From: Brachypodium distachyon | Taxonomy: Eukaryota > Streptophyta > Magnoliopsida > Poales > Poaceae | Length of the DNA stretch: 64,000 nt | Reading direction: 5' to 3' | Assembly (NCBI RefSeq): GCF_000005505.3 | Contig: NC_016133.3 | Span: 36,170,737-36,234,736, forward strand | Part shown: piece after piece, positions 10,994-21,917 of the stretch | Position numbering within the stretch: the first letter of the stretch is position 1 | Layout: every line of letters begins with the position of its first letter | Notes under the pieces: model-generated | What the model was told of the DNA's origin: nothing | Database searches by the model: none | The model's input: only the letters and a program-made list of their open reading frames with translations | Made by a program: the position numbers and the translations under genes

Positions 10994-11640
10994 TTTATTT
11001 TAGTTGTAACTTTTGAAATAAGTGTTTATTCCAGCATTGTGCCATGTATGTAATAATGTGACACATTTATTCTTGAATAATAAGTTTGTTATTCAAATTA
11101 TGATCTATCAATGTCTCAAATTAATTGTCTTGCAGTTGCAATGTTTCTCTATGAGTGATTATCCATTGAGTAGCTATTTACAATTTTAATTGTGTATGCA
11201 TTCACATGAGCTGGTTGCCTGCGCCTGAGCTGAACTAATCCGTTGCTAGTAGTTGGGCTTGCCCTCAAAAATAAATCAAACAAACGACTAACACCTAGCT
11301 TTTGCCGGCCTAAGCAAAATAACCAAATGCATAGCCGAGGCAAGGCGAGCTAAGCTCAGCTGCGGCTAGCTGAGCTAGCTGGGTAGCACCTAAGTGAGCA
11401 AGGGAACCAAACGGACCCGAAGCTTTCCCTTCTAGATGGCTTATGGCTTCCTGCGGCCTAAAGCCATACAAGAAGCTGTCCCCTAGAAGCCCGGTATCCT
11501 TCTGGTTAGCCTTAATTGTGATCTTTTTATTTTTTGTTTATAAGCAAAAAGCCAAAACCAAACGCACATAAGTAGATGTGTTTGTGACTTATAAGCCAAA
11601 AGTCAAGTCATATTCAAACCTAACCAAACAGGTCCTTAAA

Positions 11641-11934
11641 TATTCATGAGGTGTAGCTAGGTTCATTAGTTATTTCTATTATGTACATCTTCTTATCGTG
11701 CTGGGCTATACCATTACATCGTCGAAGCAAAATGAGGTTCTTTTGTTATTTTCAGGAAAGAAATGAGTGGTTTTCGTGTTAGGCCCCAGATTTTAGATCC
11801 ACGACAAAGGAGACATGATGAATCATAAAGACTCTGCTCGTGTTTTCACAACGATTCATGACTCCCACTCTACAAACCATGGTTTCCAATAGCCGTGATA
11901 TAACCTTTTGACACAGTAACCGTTACGCTATTGT
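11641..11934. other. Intergenic, nothing recognised
   Basis: AT-rich with no open frame, repeat pair or transposon end that I can pair. Confidence 0.4.
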
Positions 11935-12660
11935 CAAGACCATGTATAGTTGGTGAAAAAAGAAGGTCCTGGAAGTGGAGCCACTTACGTTGTGGTTAAT
12001 AGCAAAGGGTATGAGTTAAGATCACTTAGTTTGGGCATCTTACATGGTGGGATGTTGGTGATATGGAGTGTGGATTGCTTCAATTGCCTAGCATTGAGAA
12101 GTTGCATTGACACAGTTCTAATTTGCATAAAAAGATGGATAAATTGAGCAACTTTTGTTTTGGCTATTGAGTAAATTTTGCGATATCATGTAACTAGTTA
12201 GAAGAAAAGCATCAATACACTAAAGATTCTCACGACAGAATCTCGAATGTGGTTAACATTTTGAACAACATGGGTAAAGCTTTGGGTGCTCCTAGAGGGT
12301 CAGTACGTACATAAGAGAGAACCGACCTGAACTGTGAAACTCTTATGATGCTAGAAAGTTCACAACCCTTGAATCTAGCTAATTCATTATGATTTTTGTT
12401 TTCTTCAGTGAAATGTTACTACTTGCAAAATTTATAAGAAAAAATATACAAATATTTTACTCAATTGATAGCAATAACCAAAATACATAACATAAGTAAG
12501 ATACAGATTAGCAATTCAACAAATTGATACTTGCCTTACTGTTCCAACTCCTTGTACCGATAAATAGAATCCTCAAATTACTCCTTGGTGCTTCACTCTA
12601 ACGATAAGAAACTAAGAAACATCCACAAACAAAAAGAGAGAGAAAAAATCAATAACAAAG
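11935..12660 (+). repeat. Direct repeat A of the 12-16 kb complex
   Basis: About 725 bp matching 14877-15580 in the same orientation at roughly 80-85 percent by eye. Shared blocks include GATATGGAGTGTGGATTGCTT, AAAAGATGGATAAA, CTCTAACGATAAGAA and CTGTTCCAACTCCTTG. No open frame is shared in full between the two copies. Confidence 0.75.
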
Positions 12661-12779
12661 ATTTTAGACATCATGAAATGCATCATACCAAATGGAATAT
12701 TAAGATACGAAACTAATGCAACTGAAATAAAACAAAATGAAGTTCTAAAATCAGGGTACACATATTACAAGTTTCGGCA

Positions 12780-15035
12780 CTTTTAAGATTTTCACACTCC
12801 ACATTAGTGGCGAACCACCACGTCACATGTCATATTTGATAACTAATACCAAATAACGAACGAAGTAAATATGTGCTCCCCACAACATAAATGGCTCAAC
12901 CTCTAGGACCTTATAGTCTCACAAAACGAACATGGGTTTTCCATGCACATCACCACGTAAGAAAAACCGGTAACCCATAGTATGCCCACTCTAGGATCAA
13001 TCAATTGTTTAGGTGTACATGCTTAACTTTATACTCGCTTTTCATGCTACGGCCAACATGTGGCCACATGGAGATGTGGTGGACCGTCTAGACAATCTAT
13101 CAGCTTGATCACATCTCGTGAGTGGTACTTGTACGATATGTGGCATCTAGAAATGGGCACAGGGGCAGACACACTTTAGGGGTTGTGGGGGCAGATGCCC
13201 CCACTGCAACGTTTAATCTTCTTGTATTTTATTCATGATATATTAAGATTGCTCCCACTGATGCTAAAATATATTTGCCCCATTCTTTTAATTTTGGTGT
13301 ATATTTTCAAATGCTTGCAATGTTTACCCCATGTCAATTAATATTCTGGGTCCGACCCGGAATAGGCATCTCCTATAAATACCCCAACACGATCCTTCTC
13401 TCATTGCAAAAGTCGAGCTGGCACACAAGACAATAAGTCATGTATCCGTGTGAGAGGAGAACAATATTGTGTGTGAGTGGGATCAAGCTTGGTTCATCTC
13501 ACGAGGGCAACCATGGGATGGAGGGCATCGCTAGAGGACGACCCGATCTCAGATCTGGAGGGGTACGACTCTGTCAAGATAGGAGGAAACCACTCATGGA
13601 CCCCAAGGAGGAGCTCGGGACAATACGAAGACGGAGGAAGAAGGCGTCAGCTGGGAACTCATCGATGCAGAGGAGCAAAGGTGTGGCGGAGATTTACACA
13701 GAACGAGAAGGAAATGTGCTGAAGGTGTGTAGACAAGCCCCTTTCTTTCTTTTTGTTCTTGTTGCTTTTGCATGTAAAAGATGCTTGTTTTGGCTACTAG
13801 CTGTGGACTGTGGTATGGTCATTTCGAAGTTTTCGTTTTGTACATCCGTTGCAACAGAAGTGGAATAGGAGGCAGCCACGCAAGATTAGGGCACCTGAAG
13901 ACGTCCAAATCTCACAGTATATATACTCACGTTGGCTTGTCGAGGATGGTTTGTGGGAGGATCCTCGTTGTTGTCCGACGGCTCGAAGGAGATTGTGTAA
14001 TAAAAGAGGAAGATAAGGCAGCCGTGCAAGGCCAGATTGCTTGACATGCTGATCCCATTGCCGAGCGATCTGGACTTACGTGAATGCTCTATCTTCCTCT
14101 TATGTAACACAATCTCCTTTGAGCCATCGGACACCAACGAGGATCCTTCCACAACCATCCTTGACAAGCCCACATGTTGGCCGTCTTAGAGTGCCTTGAT
14201 CTTGCGTGGCTGCCCCTCCCCTCTTTTCTTACAAAGGATGTACAAAATAAAAATTTGAAAATGACCATACCACGACCCGTTGTTTGCTAGTAGCCAAAAC
14301 AAGCAGCTTGTATACGCAAAAGCAACAAAAAAAATAAAAGAGAAAGGAGAATGTCAACTCACCTTCGCCATGTTTCCTTCTTGTTCTGTGCAAATCTCTG
14401 CCCCACCATCGCTCGTTTGCATCGATGAGTTCTCAGCAGACACCTTCATCTTCTTCCTCTATCTCCATGTTTTCCTGAGCTCCTCCTACGAGGTACATGA
14501 GTGCTTTCCTCTCACCTCATCAAAGTGGTACCTCTCAGCTCTGAGATCTGGTTGTCCTCTAACGATGTCCTTCGTCACATGGCTCCCGTCTCGGGATGAA
14601 CCACACACACACACATTGTAGTTCTCTTCTCACACGAATACATGATCTATTGTCATGTGTGCTTGCCACATACTCAATTTGCATCAATCACGAGACATGA
14701 TATCGTGTTGATAGATAGTACCCCCGGTTCACTATATCTCCATGTGCCCCACATGCCGAGGATTGTATGGAAGATTTGAAGTTAAGCTTGCGCACCTAAA
14801 CGATTGGCTGATCCTGAAGTGGGCGCACTATGGGTTGTCACCCGTTTTGCTTAGGTATTGATGTGCATGGAAAGACCATATCCGGTTGGTGAGAATAGAA
14901 GGTCCTAGAAGCGGAGCAACTTATGTTGCGGAGAATAGCAAAGGGCATGAATTAACATCACCTAGTTTGGGCATCTTACGTGGTAGGATGCTGGTGATAT
15001 GGAGTGTGGATTGCTTTAATCACCTAGCCTTGAGA
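12780..15035. repeat. Long inverted repeat (fold-back), arms around 14045
   Basis: The left arm (about 12780-14040) is the reverse complement of the right arm (about 14050-15035) over most of its length. For example, GGAGATTGTGTAATAAAAGAGG at 13989-14010 pairs with the complement near 14093-14117, and TAGGTGTACATGCTTAAC near 13010 pairs with GTTAAGCTTGCGCACCTA near 14780. Identity is roughly 75-85 percent with indels. The left arm also carries a later insertion (13160-13360). The outer part of the right arm overlaps direct repeat B. It could be a fold-back transposon or a rearranged pair of nested elements. Confidence 0.7.
13160..13360. mobile_element. hAT-type MITE inside the fold-back left arm (201 bp)
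   Basis: Starts CAGGGGCAGAC and ends GTCCGACCCGG, a degenerate hAT-like terminal inverted repeat. It is flanked by AATGGGCA (13152-13159) and AATAGGCA (13361-13368), an 8-bp duplication with one mismatch. The matching position in the right arm lacks it. Confidence 0.6.
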
Positions 15036-15580
15036 AATTGCATTCACATAGTTCTAATTTCCATAAAAAGATGGATAAACTAAGTAAATTATGCGATATC
15101 ATGTAACTAGCAAGAAGAAAAGCATCAATACACTAGAGATGCTCACAATAGAATCTCGAATGTGGTTAACATTTTGACAACATGGGTAATGCTTTGGGTG
15201 CTCCTAGAGGATCAGCACGTAAGAGAGAACCGACCCGAATTGTGAAACTCTTATGATGCTAGAAAGTTATCAACCCTTGACTCTAGCTAATTCATTATGA
15301 TTTTTGTTTTCTTCAATGAAATATTTACTATCTTGCAAAATTTATAAGAACAAACAATATAATTATTTTATTCAGTTGATAACAATAACCAAAATACAAG
15401 GAAATAAACATAACACAAGTAAGAGACGGATTAGCAATTGAACAATTTGATACTTGCCGTACTGTTCCAACTCCTTGTACTGATAAGTAGAATCCTCAAA
15501 TTACCCCTTAATGCCTCACTCTAACGATAAGAAGCCAGAAACATCTACAAACAACAAGAGAGAAAACATCAATAACAAGG
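14877..15580 (+). repeat. Direct repeat B of the 12-16 kb complex
   Basis: Matches direct repeat A (11935-12660) in the same orientation. It ends within a few bases of where the Copia-like coding relic starts, so it may be non-coding sequence of that element. Confidence 0.7.
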
Positions 15581-15589
15581 GAGTTTTGG

Positions 15590-16290
15590 ATGAATATGAT
15601 ATCCATATTAACTTCTCGAAGATTGTCTAGATATATACAAATTGGTGTGCTGATATTCCCAAAGGAAGGTGCTCAAGTTGTAAACCTAAGAAAACTTGTT
15701 TTTACCCAAAATTCTTCATCACTAATTTCTGCCTGAGATGATTATGTACTTCATCAACATCTTGGTGGTCAGCAATGATGTTTAGATCAACTACATGTTT
15801 GAGATTTCGTGATGAGCGCATGAGCAATCATTATTTGAGGAAACCCTTTGTATAAGGAACTTGCTAGTCGGTTGTACCAATTTGGTTGTGTGTTAACTCA
15901 TTAGTGGCTTAGTCAATTATACATGATTTTGGTGAGTGTTAACTCATTAGTGCCTCATTTAATCATACATGATCTAGTTTACGTTGTATGCGTATTCAGA
16001 GTTTGAACTCCATGTAGAACGATCATGCATATGTCCTAATCTAGCATGCCATAGAGATATCCTTGCGTGGAACCTTATTCTACAAGTATTGCTCTGAATC
16101 TCACTCCATCTCCGGATGGAAACCGGTGTTGGTATTACTTCTGTGCATACCTTTTATTGAAGGGGGCCATTTCTACTTGGACTACACCCTTCGATTGAGT
16201 CTGCTCCAAGTTCTTCTAAATCACCATGGTCTTTGGATCAGGATCACTCAAGAGATTTTTTGCGATCATAAAACAAAAATTTATGTTTGA
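15590..16290 (-). pseudogene. Copia (Ty1) retrotransposon polymerase relic
   Basis: On the minus strand around 15800-15600 the translation contains VVDLNIIADHQDVDEVHNHL followed by MKNFG and, after frameshifts, LGLQLEHLP and IFVHQ-like sequence. These match the Copia reverse-transcriptase core (the YVDDLNI active-site region with one catalytic-motif change, then the KDLG..KFCLG block). Multiple stops and frameshifts make it inactive. The upstream part (16290-15800) is AT-rich and only weakly readable. Confidence 0.65.
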
Positions 16291-17150
16291 TAGTTTGACT
16301 TAGACTTCGGTTACACGTTTCTTGAGAATCTAGAAAATAATAATTAGAAATTACATTTACCTATTACCAATGCAATTAAGTCTAGGTTCTCCCATGTCCT
16401 GGCATTAGTAATTGAGTACGCGAAGTTGTGGAGATTTTCCATCCATTGGGTGTACACAACCCATTTTATCTTTGCCAACTTGGGGTTGACTTACCTATTT
16501 CCTTTGGTAACGCACGGGTGACCTAGCAGGTGCGGGTCGACACAGCAACACAAAGGCGGTGTAGAGGGGTTGCGGGATGCTGTAGCGGTGGAAAGAGGGT
16601 TGGGCATTTGATATAATCGAATGTTAGGTTACTAAAATTAGCAACTAAATAGGCAAATTGTAAAGTCGGTTAACGCAAATTTTGGTTTGATGGCACACGC
16701 ATTCAGTTAGCATTTCACCAGAATTTTTTACCACATGTGCTAAGGCGTCAATGGGGTGTAGTATTGGGTGGCATGTGAGACTACACCAGCAATAGGTGGT
16801 AAACAACAGCCTAGCAGCGCCACGATACAAGGCCAAGTTCGAGGGCAGGCGGCGAAGACGTACTCGGTCGGTCCAACAAAGCCACGAGACAATAGCAACG
16901 AGGATTAGAGAAGAACGTCAACAACGCAATGACGTGGGGTACTACCCACGAGGAGTCGGGACTAGTCGTGCTCTGTGGCGACAGGAAGTTGATACGAGGG
17001 AGACGATCAGGTGCAACAAAAGTAGAGATTTCCTAGTCCCTTAGTTGGGCTATGGTGCGACAGTGGGCCCTTGGGCCTTACAAACTTCGGTTTTCTTGGT
17101 TAACCAAAGAAAGTACCGAACCGGCCGAATCTTGTACGGTGAGCACCAAC
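16291..17150. other. Intergenic repeat-like DNA
   Basis: No gene. The 16796-17044 open frame is Arg-rich and without a domain. Confidence 0.4.
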
Positions 17151-17158
17151 CCAATCTA

Positions 17159-17239
17159 CTCCATCCGATCCTAAATTCTTGTCGTTGGTTTAGTTCAATT
17201 TGTACTAAAACAACAACAAGAATTTAGGATCGAAGGGAG
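17159..17239. mobile_element. Stowaway MITE (81 bp)
   Basis: CTCCATCCGATCCTAAATTC at the left and its near complement GAATTTAGGATCGAAGGGAG at the right. The interior is almost fully palindromic around GTTTAGTTC, of the same short type as 27597-27677 and 35709-35794. The left flank is TA. Confidence 0.8.
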
Positions 17240-17277
17240 TCGTTTGGTGAGCTACAATAAAAACCGAAAAACACTAA

Positions 17278-19660
17278 GAGCATCTCCACTCGGCCCCCCT
17301 AAACGGGCTTGGGGGGCGCCGGCGCGTAAAATCCGACCTAGCCGGCCTTCCCAATTTGTTTTTTTAGCCGGCGCGGCCCAAAGGTTATCCGGCGCCCCAG
17401 GCCGAACCCAACTTTGGGGGCGATCGGGGGCGCCGGCTGAAGCCAAAAGGCAATGCGGGCCACACCTGTCAGCGAGATAATCCACTCCAAATTTTCGGCG
17501 GCTACCCCTTCCCCCCCCCCCCCCGCCTGGGCGCCAAGTCCCGCCATTTCCCCCCTTTCTCGCCGCCGACACCACCGCCGCTCCAAGAAAAACCATGGCG
17601 ACGAAGAGGTATGCAGCGCCTCGTTGCACGCTGGCCAGCGACGAAGCGGCGAAGAAACCAAAGGAAAAGGAGCGGCCGCCTGGGATGAGCAACGCCGACT
17701 GGGCGGCGGATGTTACCCGCCGCAATGTCAAGAGTGCCTCCCGCCGTGAACGGGAGAGGAGGGCCAAGGAGAGGAACGCCGACCTGGCCCGGAGATGGAG
17801 GCGCAGAGGGCCGTGGCATCGGCGCAGATGGCAGCGCAGAGTGTTGCGGCCTCGGCACAGATGGCTGGCATTCCTGTGCCGCGACCACCCAGCACTGGAG
17901 CTGCAGCCAAGGGAGCTCTTCGTCGTCCCCGTCGCCGGTGGGCATATCGCCGGTGTCGCCCCATATGCCCCATGACCACCAGGGGAATGCCACGCCGTCC
18001 CTCTCGTGGTTCTCGCCGGACTACCCCGACACCGATTCCCTCGACGGCTTCAACCCCAACACCTTCGCCACAGATCCCCTCGGCGGTTTCAACCCCCAAC
18101 GCCTTCGCCTCACCTCCTCTGCGGCGGAGGCCTCTCTCCTACGGCGGTTCCTCGCCGTCCGCCTCCTTCCAGCAGTTCCCCGCCGGCTGCAGCCAGCCCG
18201 CGCCTAACCCGTTCGGCGGAATGTCGCAAGGCGACTCCATCATGGCCGACATGATCAACAACGGCTCCCAGCACGCCCACTACAGCTACACCCAAGAAGA
18301 GGAGCCTTACGCCGCCGAGGACACCAAAGCGTGAGAAGAACGGGCCGACGAGACAGAGGAGCCCGTCATTGCCGCGCCGAAGGGAAAGAAAAGGGTGCGA
18401 CCGAGAAATTAAGGCCGGCGGCAGAGGCCGAGGCCCCATATGGACCGCCAAGGAAGACGAGTGCCTCGCCGAAGCTTGGAAGGTCGTGAGCATCGATCCC
18501 TTCACCGGCGCGAATCAATCCGGCGACACCTATTGGTGGCGTGTGAAGACAGCATATGATGAGCGCCGGGTCATCGACCGGGAGTTCGCGTCGGTGACCC
18601 ACGATCGCAACGAGTCCAGCTTGTCGCACGGGTGGCAAATGATCCAATAAGCATGCAACAAGTGGCATGGCATTCAAGAAGACCGCCGGCTACCCGCAAG
18701 CGGCAGCAGCGCCCACGATCAGGTAAGCTGGCGCCATCTTTGAGCTTTTCGTCGCCGATTTTACATTTGACGCCCTGTCTTGTAGATGGTCGCCATGTTC
18801 ACCACCTTTCAAGACGACAACGAAGACGCCGACTTCAAGTTCATCCACGTCTTCACAAGAATTGAGACGTGCGACAAGTGGACGAAGACGCGTGCCGGCC
18901 TCGCCAAGACCGGCACCTACGACCCGAAAGCAGCTCCTCCGGCAGCAGCGGAAGGCCGACCCATCAGCTACAAGAAGGCAAAGGCAATGAGGGATGCCGC
19001 GCCGGCCACGGAGCGCCTGTACATATGCATCAAGAAGTGCATGTCCGACGACGCCGCACAAGCCGCGAAGAGGGACGAGCTCGCCGCCAAGAGGGAGACT
19101 GTCGCTGCGTCACGGTGATCAAATAGCAAGATGACAAGCTCGAGAGCCTCAAGGCGAATGTCACGGCAAGAAGATGCGGGAGGACTTGTTAATCTTGACA
19201 TGCGACACCAGCGGCATGGACGACAAGGTGAAGGCGTGGTACGACGGCCAGCGCAGGTTCATTTTGGCCAAAGCGAGAGCGCCAGCGTCAGCGCCCCAAA
19301 CAGCAACAACGGCCACCTCTACTCCATCGGAGCCCTCACCGCCCGAAATAGCAACTCTTGCCACTTCTACACCACCGGCGGGCACAGAAGAGCCATCAGC
19401 GCTGACGGAAGACGAAGAGCCCGAGTGATTTCACTTTTATTTAAGTTTGATGTTATTTTGATCGCCAAAACTTGTGATGAACTTGGACAATTTCGTGATA
19501 TGTGCCGGCATGAAAAATGGCGCTTTGTTTAAATTGTATTTTTTTTTGGGGGGGGGGGGGGGGGGGGCGGGGTCGACGTTTAGAGGGTGCGGCTGGATCC
19601 GACGCCTCCTGAAATGGCCTACCGCTGGAGGCGAAATGGGAGGGCCGAGTGGAGTTGCTC
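17278..19660 (+). mobile_element. Complete PIF/Harbinger-like element (2383 bp)
   Basis: Terminal inverted repeats GAGCATCTCCACTCGGCCC (left) and GAGCAACTCCACTCGGCCC (right, minus strand), with TAA at both sides (17275-17277 and 19661-19663), the PIF/Harbinger target duplication. The interior is GC-rich and carries one broken Myb/NAM-associated ORF and no DDE transposase, so it is a non-autonomous element mobilised in trans. A run of about 18 G near 19551-19567 lies close to the right end. Confidence 0.88.
17595..19428 (+). pseudogene. NAM-associated / Myb-SANT-like transposon protein, broken
   Basis: Pieces in order: KERPPGMSNADWAAD (about 17677), AQMAAQSVAASAQMAG (about 17820), an SPVGISPVSPHMPHDHQGN and SPDYPDTDSLDGFNP linker (about 17935-18060), GMSQGDSIMADMINNG (about 18220), the SANT-like block GPIWTAKEDECLAEAWKVVS with TYWWRVKTAYDE (about 18435-18560), then after an intron-like gap (donor GTAAGC near 18723, acceptor TTGTAG before 18786) TTFQDDNEDADFKFIHVFTR and a C-terminal MDDKVKAWYDGQRRFIL (about 19215). 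This is the order of the plant NAM-associated family spread by PIF/Harbinger-type elements. The pieces lie in different frames and a TAA follows WQMIQ at 18648, so it is inactive. Probable DNA-binding partner of the transposase. Confidence 0.75.
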
Positions 19661-19663
19661 TAA

Positions 19664-20586
19664 CACCAAAAAAAATCTGGTTTCTTCCCACTCCTAGGCA
19701 CGGAGTGGATGCAATGCCGAAGCGGCAGCGCGGCAACAAAGGACCACCCGCCACCACCGCTTCCTCTCCAACAGTGAGTTTGAGGTCCACAGCGTCCCAC
19801 CGTCAAACATGGTGAGTTCAAGATCCAACGAGGGTAAAATGTGGGATTGGGCGCATACCTGAAGCTGATGCAAAGGACGTGATAACGAGGCCACAAAGCT
19901 GCTCGTAGTGGCAAGAAAAGCCTCCGAAGGGGTCGTTTGGGCTTGGTTGTCCTCCAACCTGAATCTATATTTGGCTCACAACCGAGCTGGGATGGCTTCC
20001 CCGAAAGAGTAGTTGTTGGAGCCTGTTTTTCAGTTGCAGTAGCCAAATCAAGGATGGCTTGTGGGGTAGCGCAGCTGTTGGACATGCTCCAAGGCTTGTT
20101 CCAGTTGCCTCGCCCTGCCGATGACCTGCAATCTGGAGAGGAGAGCGTTTGGTAGCAGAAACTTCCTATAGTACACGAGATCCCCCGGGCTCAACACCTA
20201 CCAGGGCAGGGCTGGCAAATCGCTACACCTGCAATGACCAAAACCATCATAAAAATATAAACGGACAAACAGAAGAACTGTTCTACTACAAACAAACGTA
20301 TGATTTTGGGCATGGAAGTAAAAGAATATCGATATTACATCCTGACCCAACTCTGCAGCCCTTAATAACTAACATAGCTCACAAGCCCTTCCACAGGGAC
20401 GACATTACAGACATCAATAGAAAGTTAGAAACCGTGGAACTAGGAAGGTGACTGTTTGTTTCCACCGTTGTGTTACTAACTAAAATTAACCAAGAGAGTC
20501 TGAACAATATCCCAAGACCAGAAATATTAACAAAGCAACCCCACACATTGTTTAAGCTCTGATTTGAGATCCTCCTAGCAGGGCAG

Positions 20587-20588
<2 letters not shown>
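19664..20588. other. Intergenic; weak minus-strand open frame
   Basis: On the minus strand an open stretch of about 140 codons (19660-20085) includes SNSCATPQAILDLATATEKQ. It has no recognised domain and no supporting splice structure, so no gene is called. Confidence 0.35.
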
Positions 20589-20665
<77 letters not shown>

Positions 20666-20694
20666 TGTATGTATGTATGTATGTATGTATGTAT
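20589..20694. repeat. Compound microsatellite (AT)n-(GTAT)n
   Basis: About 25 AT units followed directly by about 14 GTAT units. Uninterrupted, hence likely length-polymorphic. Confidence 0.97.
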
Positions 20695-20699
20695 TGCTT

Positions 20700-21660
20700 T
20701 TAAGTTTAAAACATCCAGGTTCATCATTCTAAATTCAAACACTGAAGTAAAACCTTCTGAGCTAGTTGGATGAAGCTGAGGTACTCTGACTTGCATGAGT
20801 AAATGGAGGATAATCGTAGAAATATCATATTGAACAAATGGTGCGTGGCTAATTTAATAACTTGCACCATGTAAGATGGCCTGATATCAGAACTAGTGGT
20901 GTACTAGAAGCTACGGCATTTTCTAAGGTCTAGACTCAAAAATACTTTTCACAAATCAAGATTAACTTAAGATAGTAACTACCTACATGTAGACCCTGCA
21001 TAATTTGATGTCAAGTTAAATGTTATTGCTTTAAACAGTACATCGATTGTTTGCATGCAGTACTTTGAACCAATACAAGGCCTAGCGTGGAGAAAAGCAG
21101 CCCTTTTGAGGCGTGATGCTGTAGTTTGTACCATCACGACCAGGCTACTATAACTTGCAGCTACAAGATGCTATATGGCAAATTAGAAGAACATGATCTC
21201 GTATGAAAATATTCCAGTTTATAGAAAATTAGCAAACATATGACGTTCAGCGACAGTGTTTATGGGAATGTACATGCCATGACCCACCACAGCTGAATCT
21301 CAGCCACTGATCAGCACACATCATAAATTCATAGAAATGAGACGGGGAGCTGTAATGACCAAAAGGCAGAATAAAAAAAGATAAAGGTCTTCGAGAGGCA
21401 AAAAAGATGACTGTCGCATGAGATGTTGACAGAGCTGGGGCGGAGCGCCAAGAGACGGTAGTCACGAACGAAACATACAGTACTAACATAATCCCTCTGA
21501 TCCAAAATAAATGTCTCAGTTTTGAACTAACCCTAGTTCAAGCTTAGTTCAAAGCCGCAATACTTGATTTTGGATTGGAGTTAGTAATAACAAATACTAG
21601 TATATATTGTTCTACATATCAAATGTGATCACTGATTGGCATGGGCAATACAAAAGGTAA
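20700..21660. other. Intergenic, nothing recognised
   Basis: AT-rich DNA without recognisable genes or paired repeat ends. Confidence 0.4.
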
Positions 21661-21667
21661 ATGCGTA

Positions 21668-21917
21668 CTCCCTCCGTCCACAAATAAGTGTACTTCTGGG
21701 TTTTGTCCTAAGTCAAACTTTTTAGATTTGACCAATTTTGTTGAAAAGAGTAGCAACACATATGATATCAAATCGGTATGTTATGACTTATGAAACTACG
21801 TTTCAAAACGGATCTAATAATACTAATATAGTGTCATTAACATTGCTATGTTTTCCTATAAAGTCAGTCAAACTTAGGACAAAACCTAGAAGTACACTTA
21901 TTTGTGGACGGATGGAG
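21668..21917. mobile_element. Stowaway MITE (250 bp)
   Basis: CTCCCTCCGTCCACAAATAA at the left, with its complement TTATTTGTGGACGGATGGAG at the right. The inverted repeat extends inward (AGTGTACTTCT / AGAAGTACACT, then GTTTTGTCCTAAG / CTTAGGACAAAAC). TA on both sides. Confidence 0.92.

Larger units (their letters stand above)
8938..11640. mobile_element. Possible PIF/Harbinger-like element, interrupted by two retroelements
   Basis: The left edge TTAAGAAGGGCTGTTTGGT and the right edge, read on the minus strand, TTTAAGGACCTGTTTGGTT are similar and abut TTA/TAA, the target preference of PIF/Harbinger transposons. The interval contains a Myb-like ORF fragment (10454-10993) and is broken by a poly-A retroposon and a solo LTR. 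A second Harbinger-type end (ACCAAACGGACCC near 11405) makes the true right border uncertain. Confidence 0.35.

Noticed and set aside
17252..17767. Minus-strand 171-codon frame
   Set aside because: Antisense shadow of the GC-rich left part of the PIF/Harbinger element.
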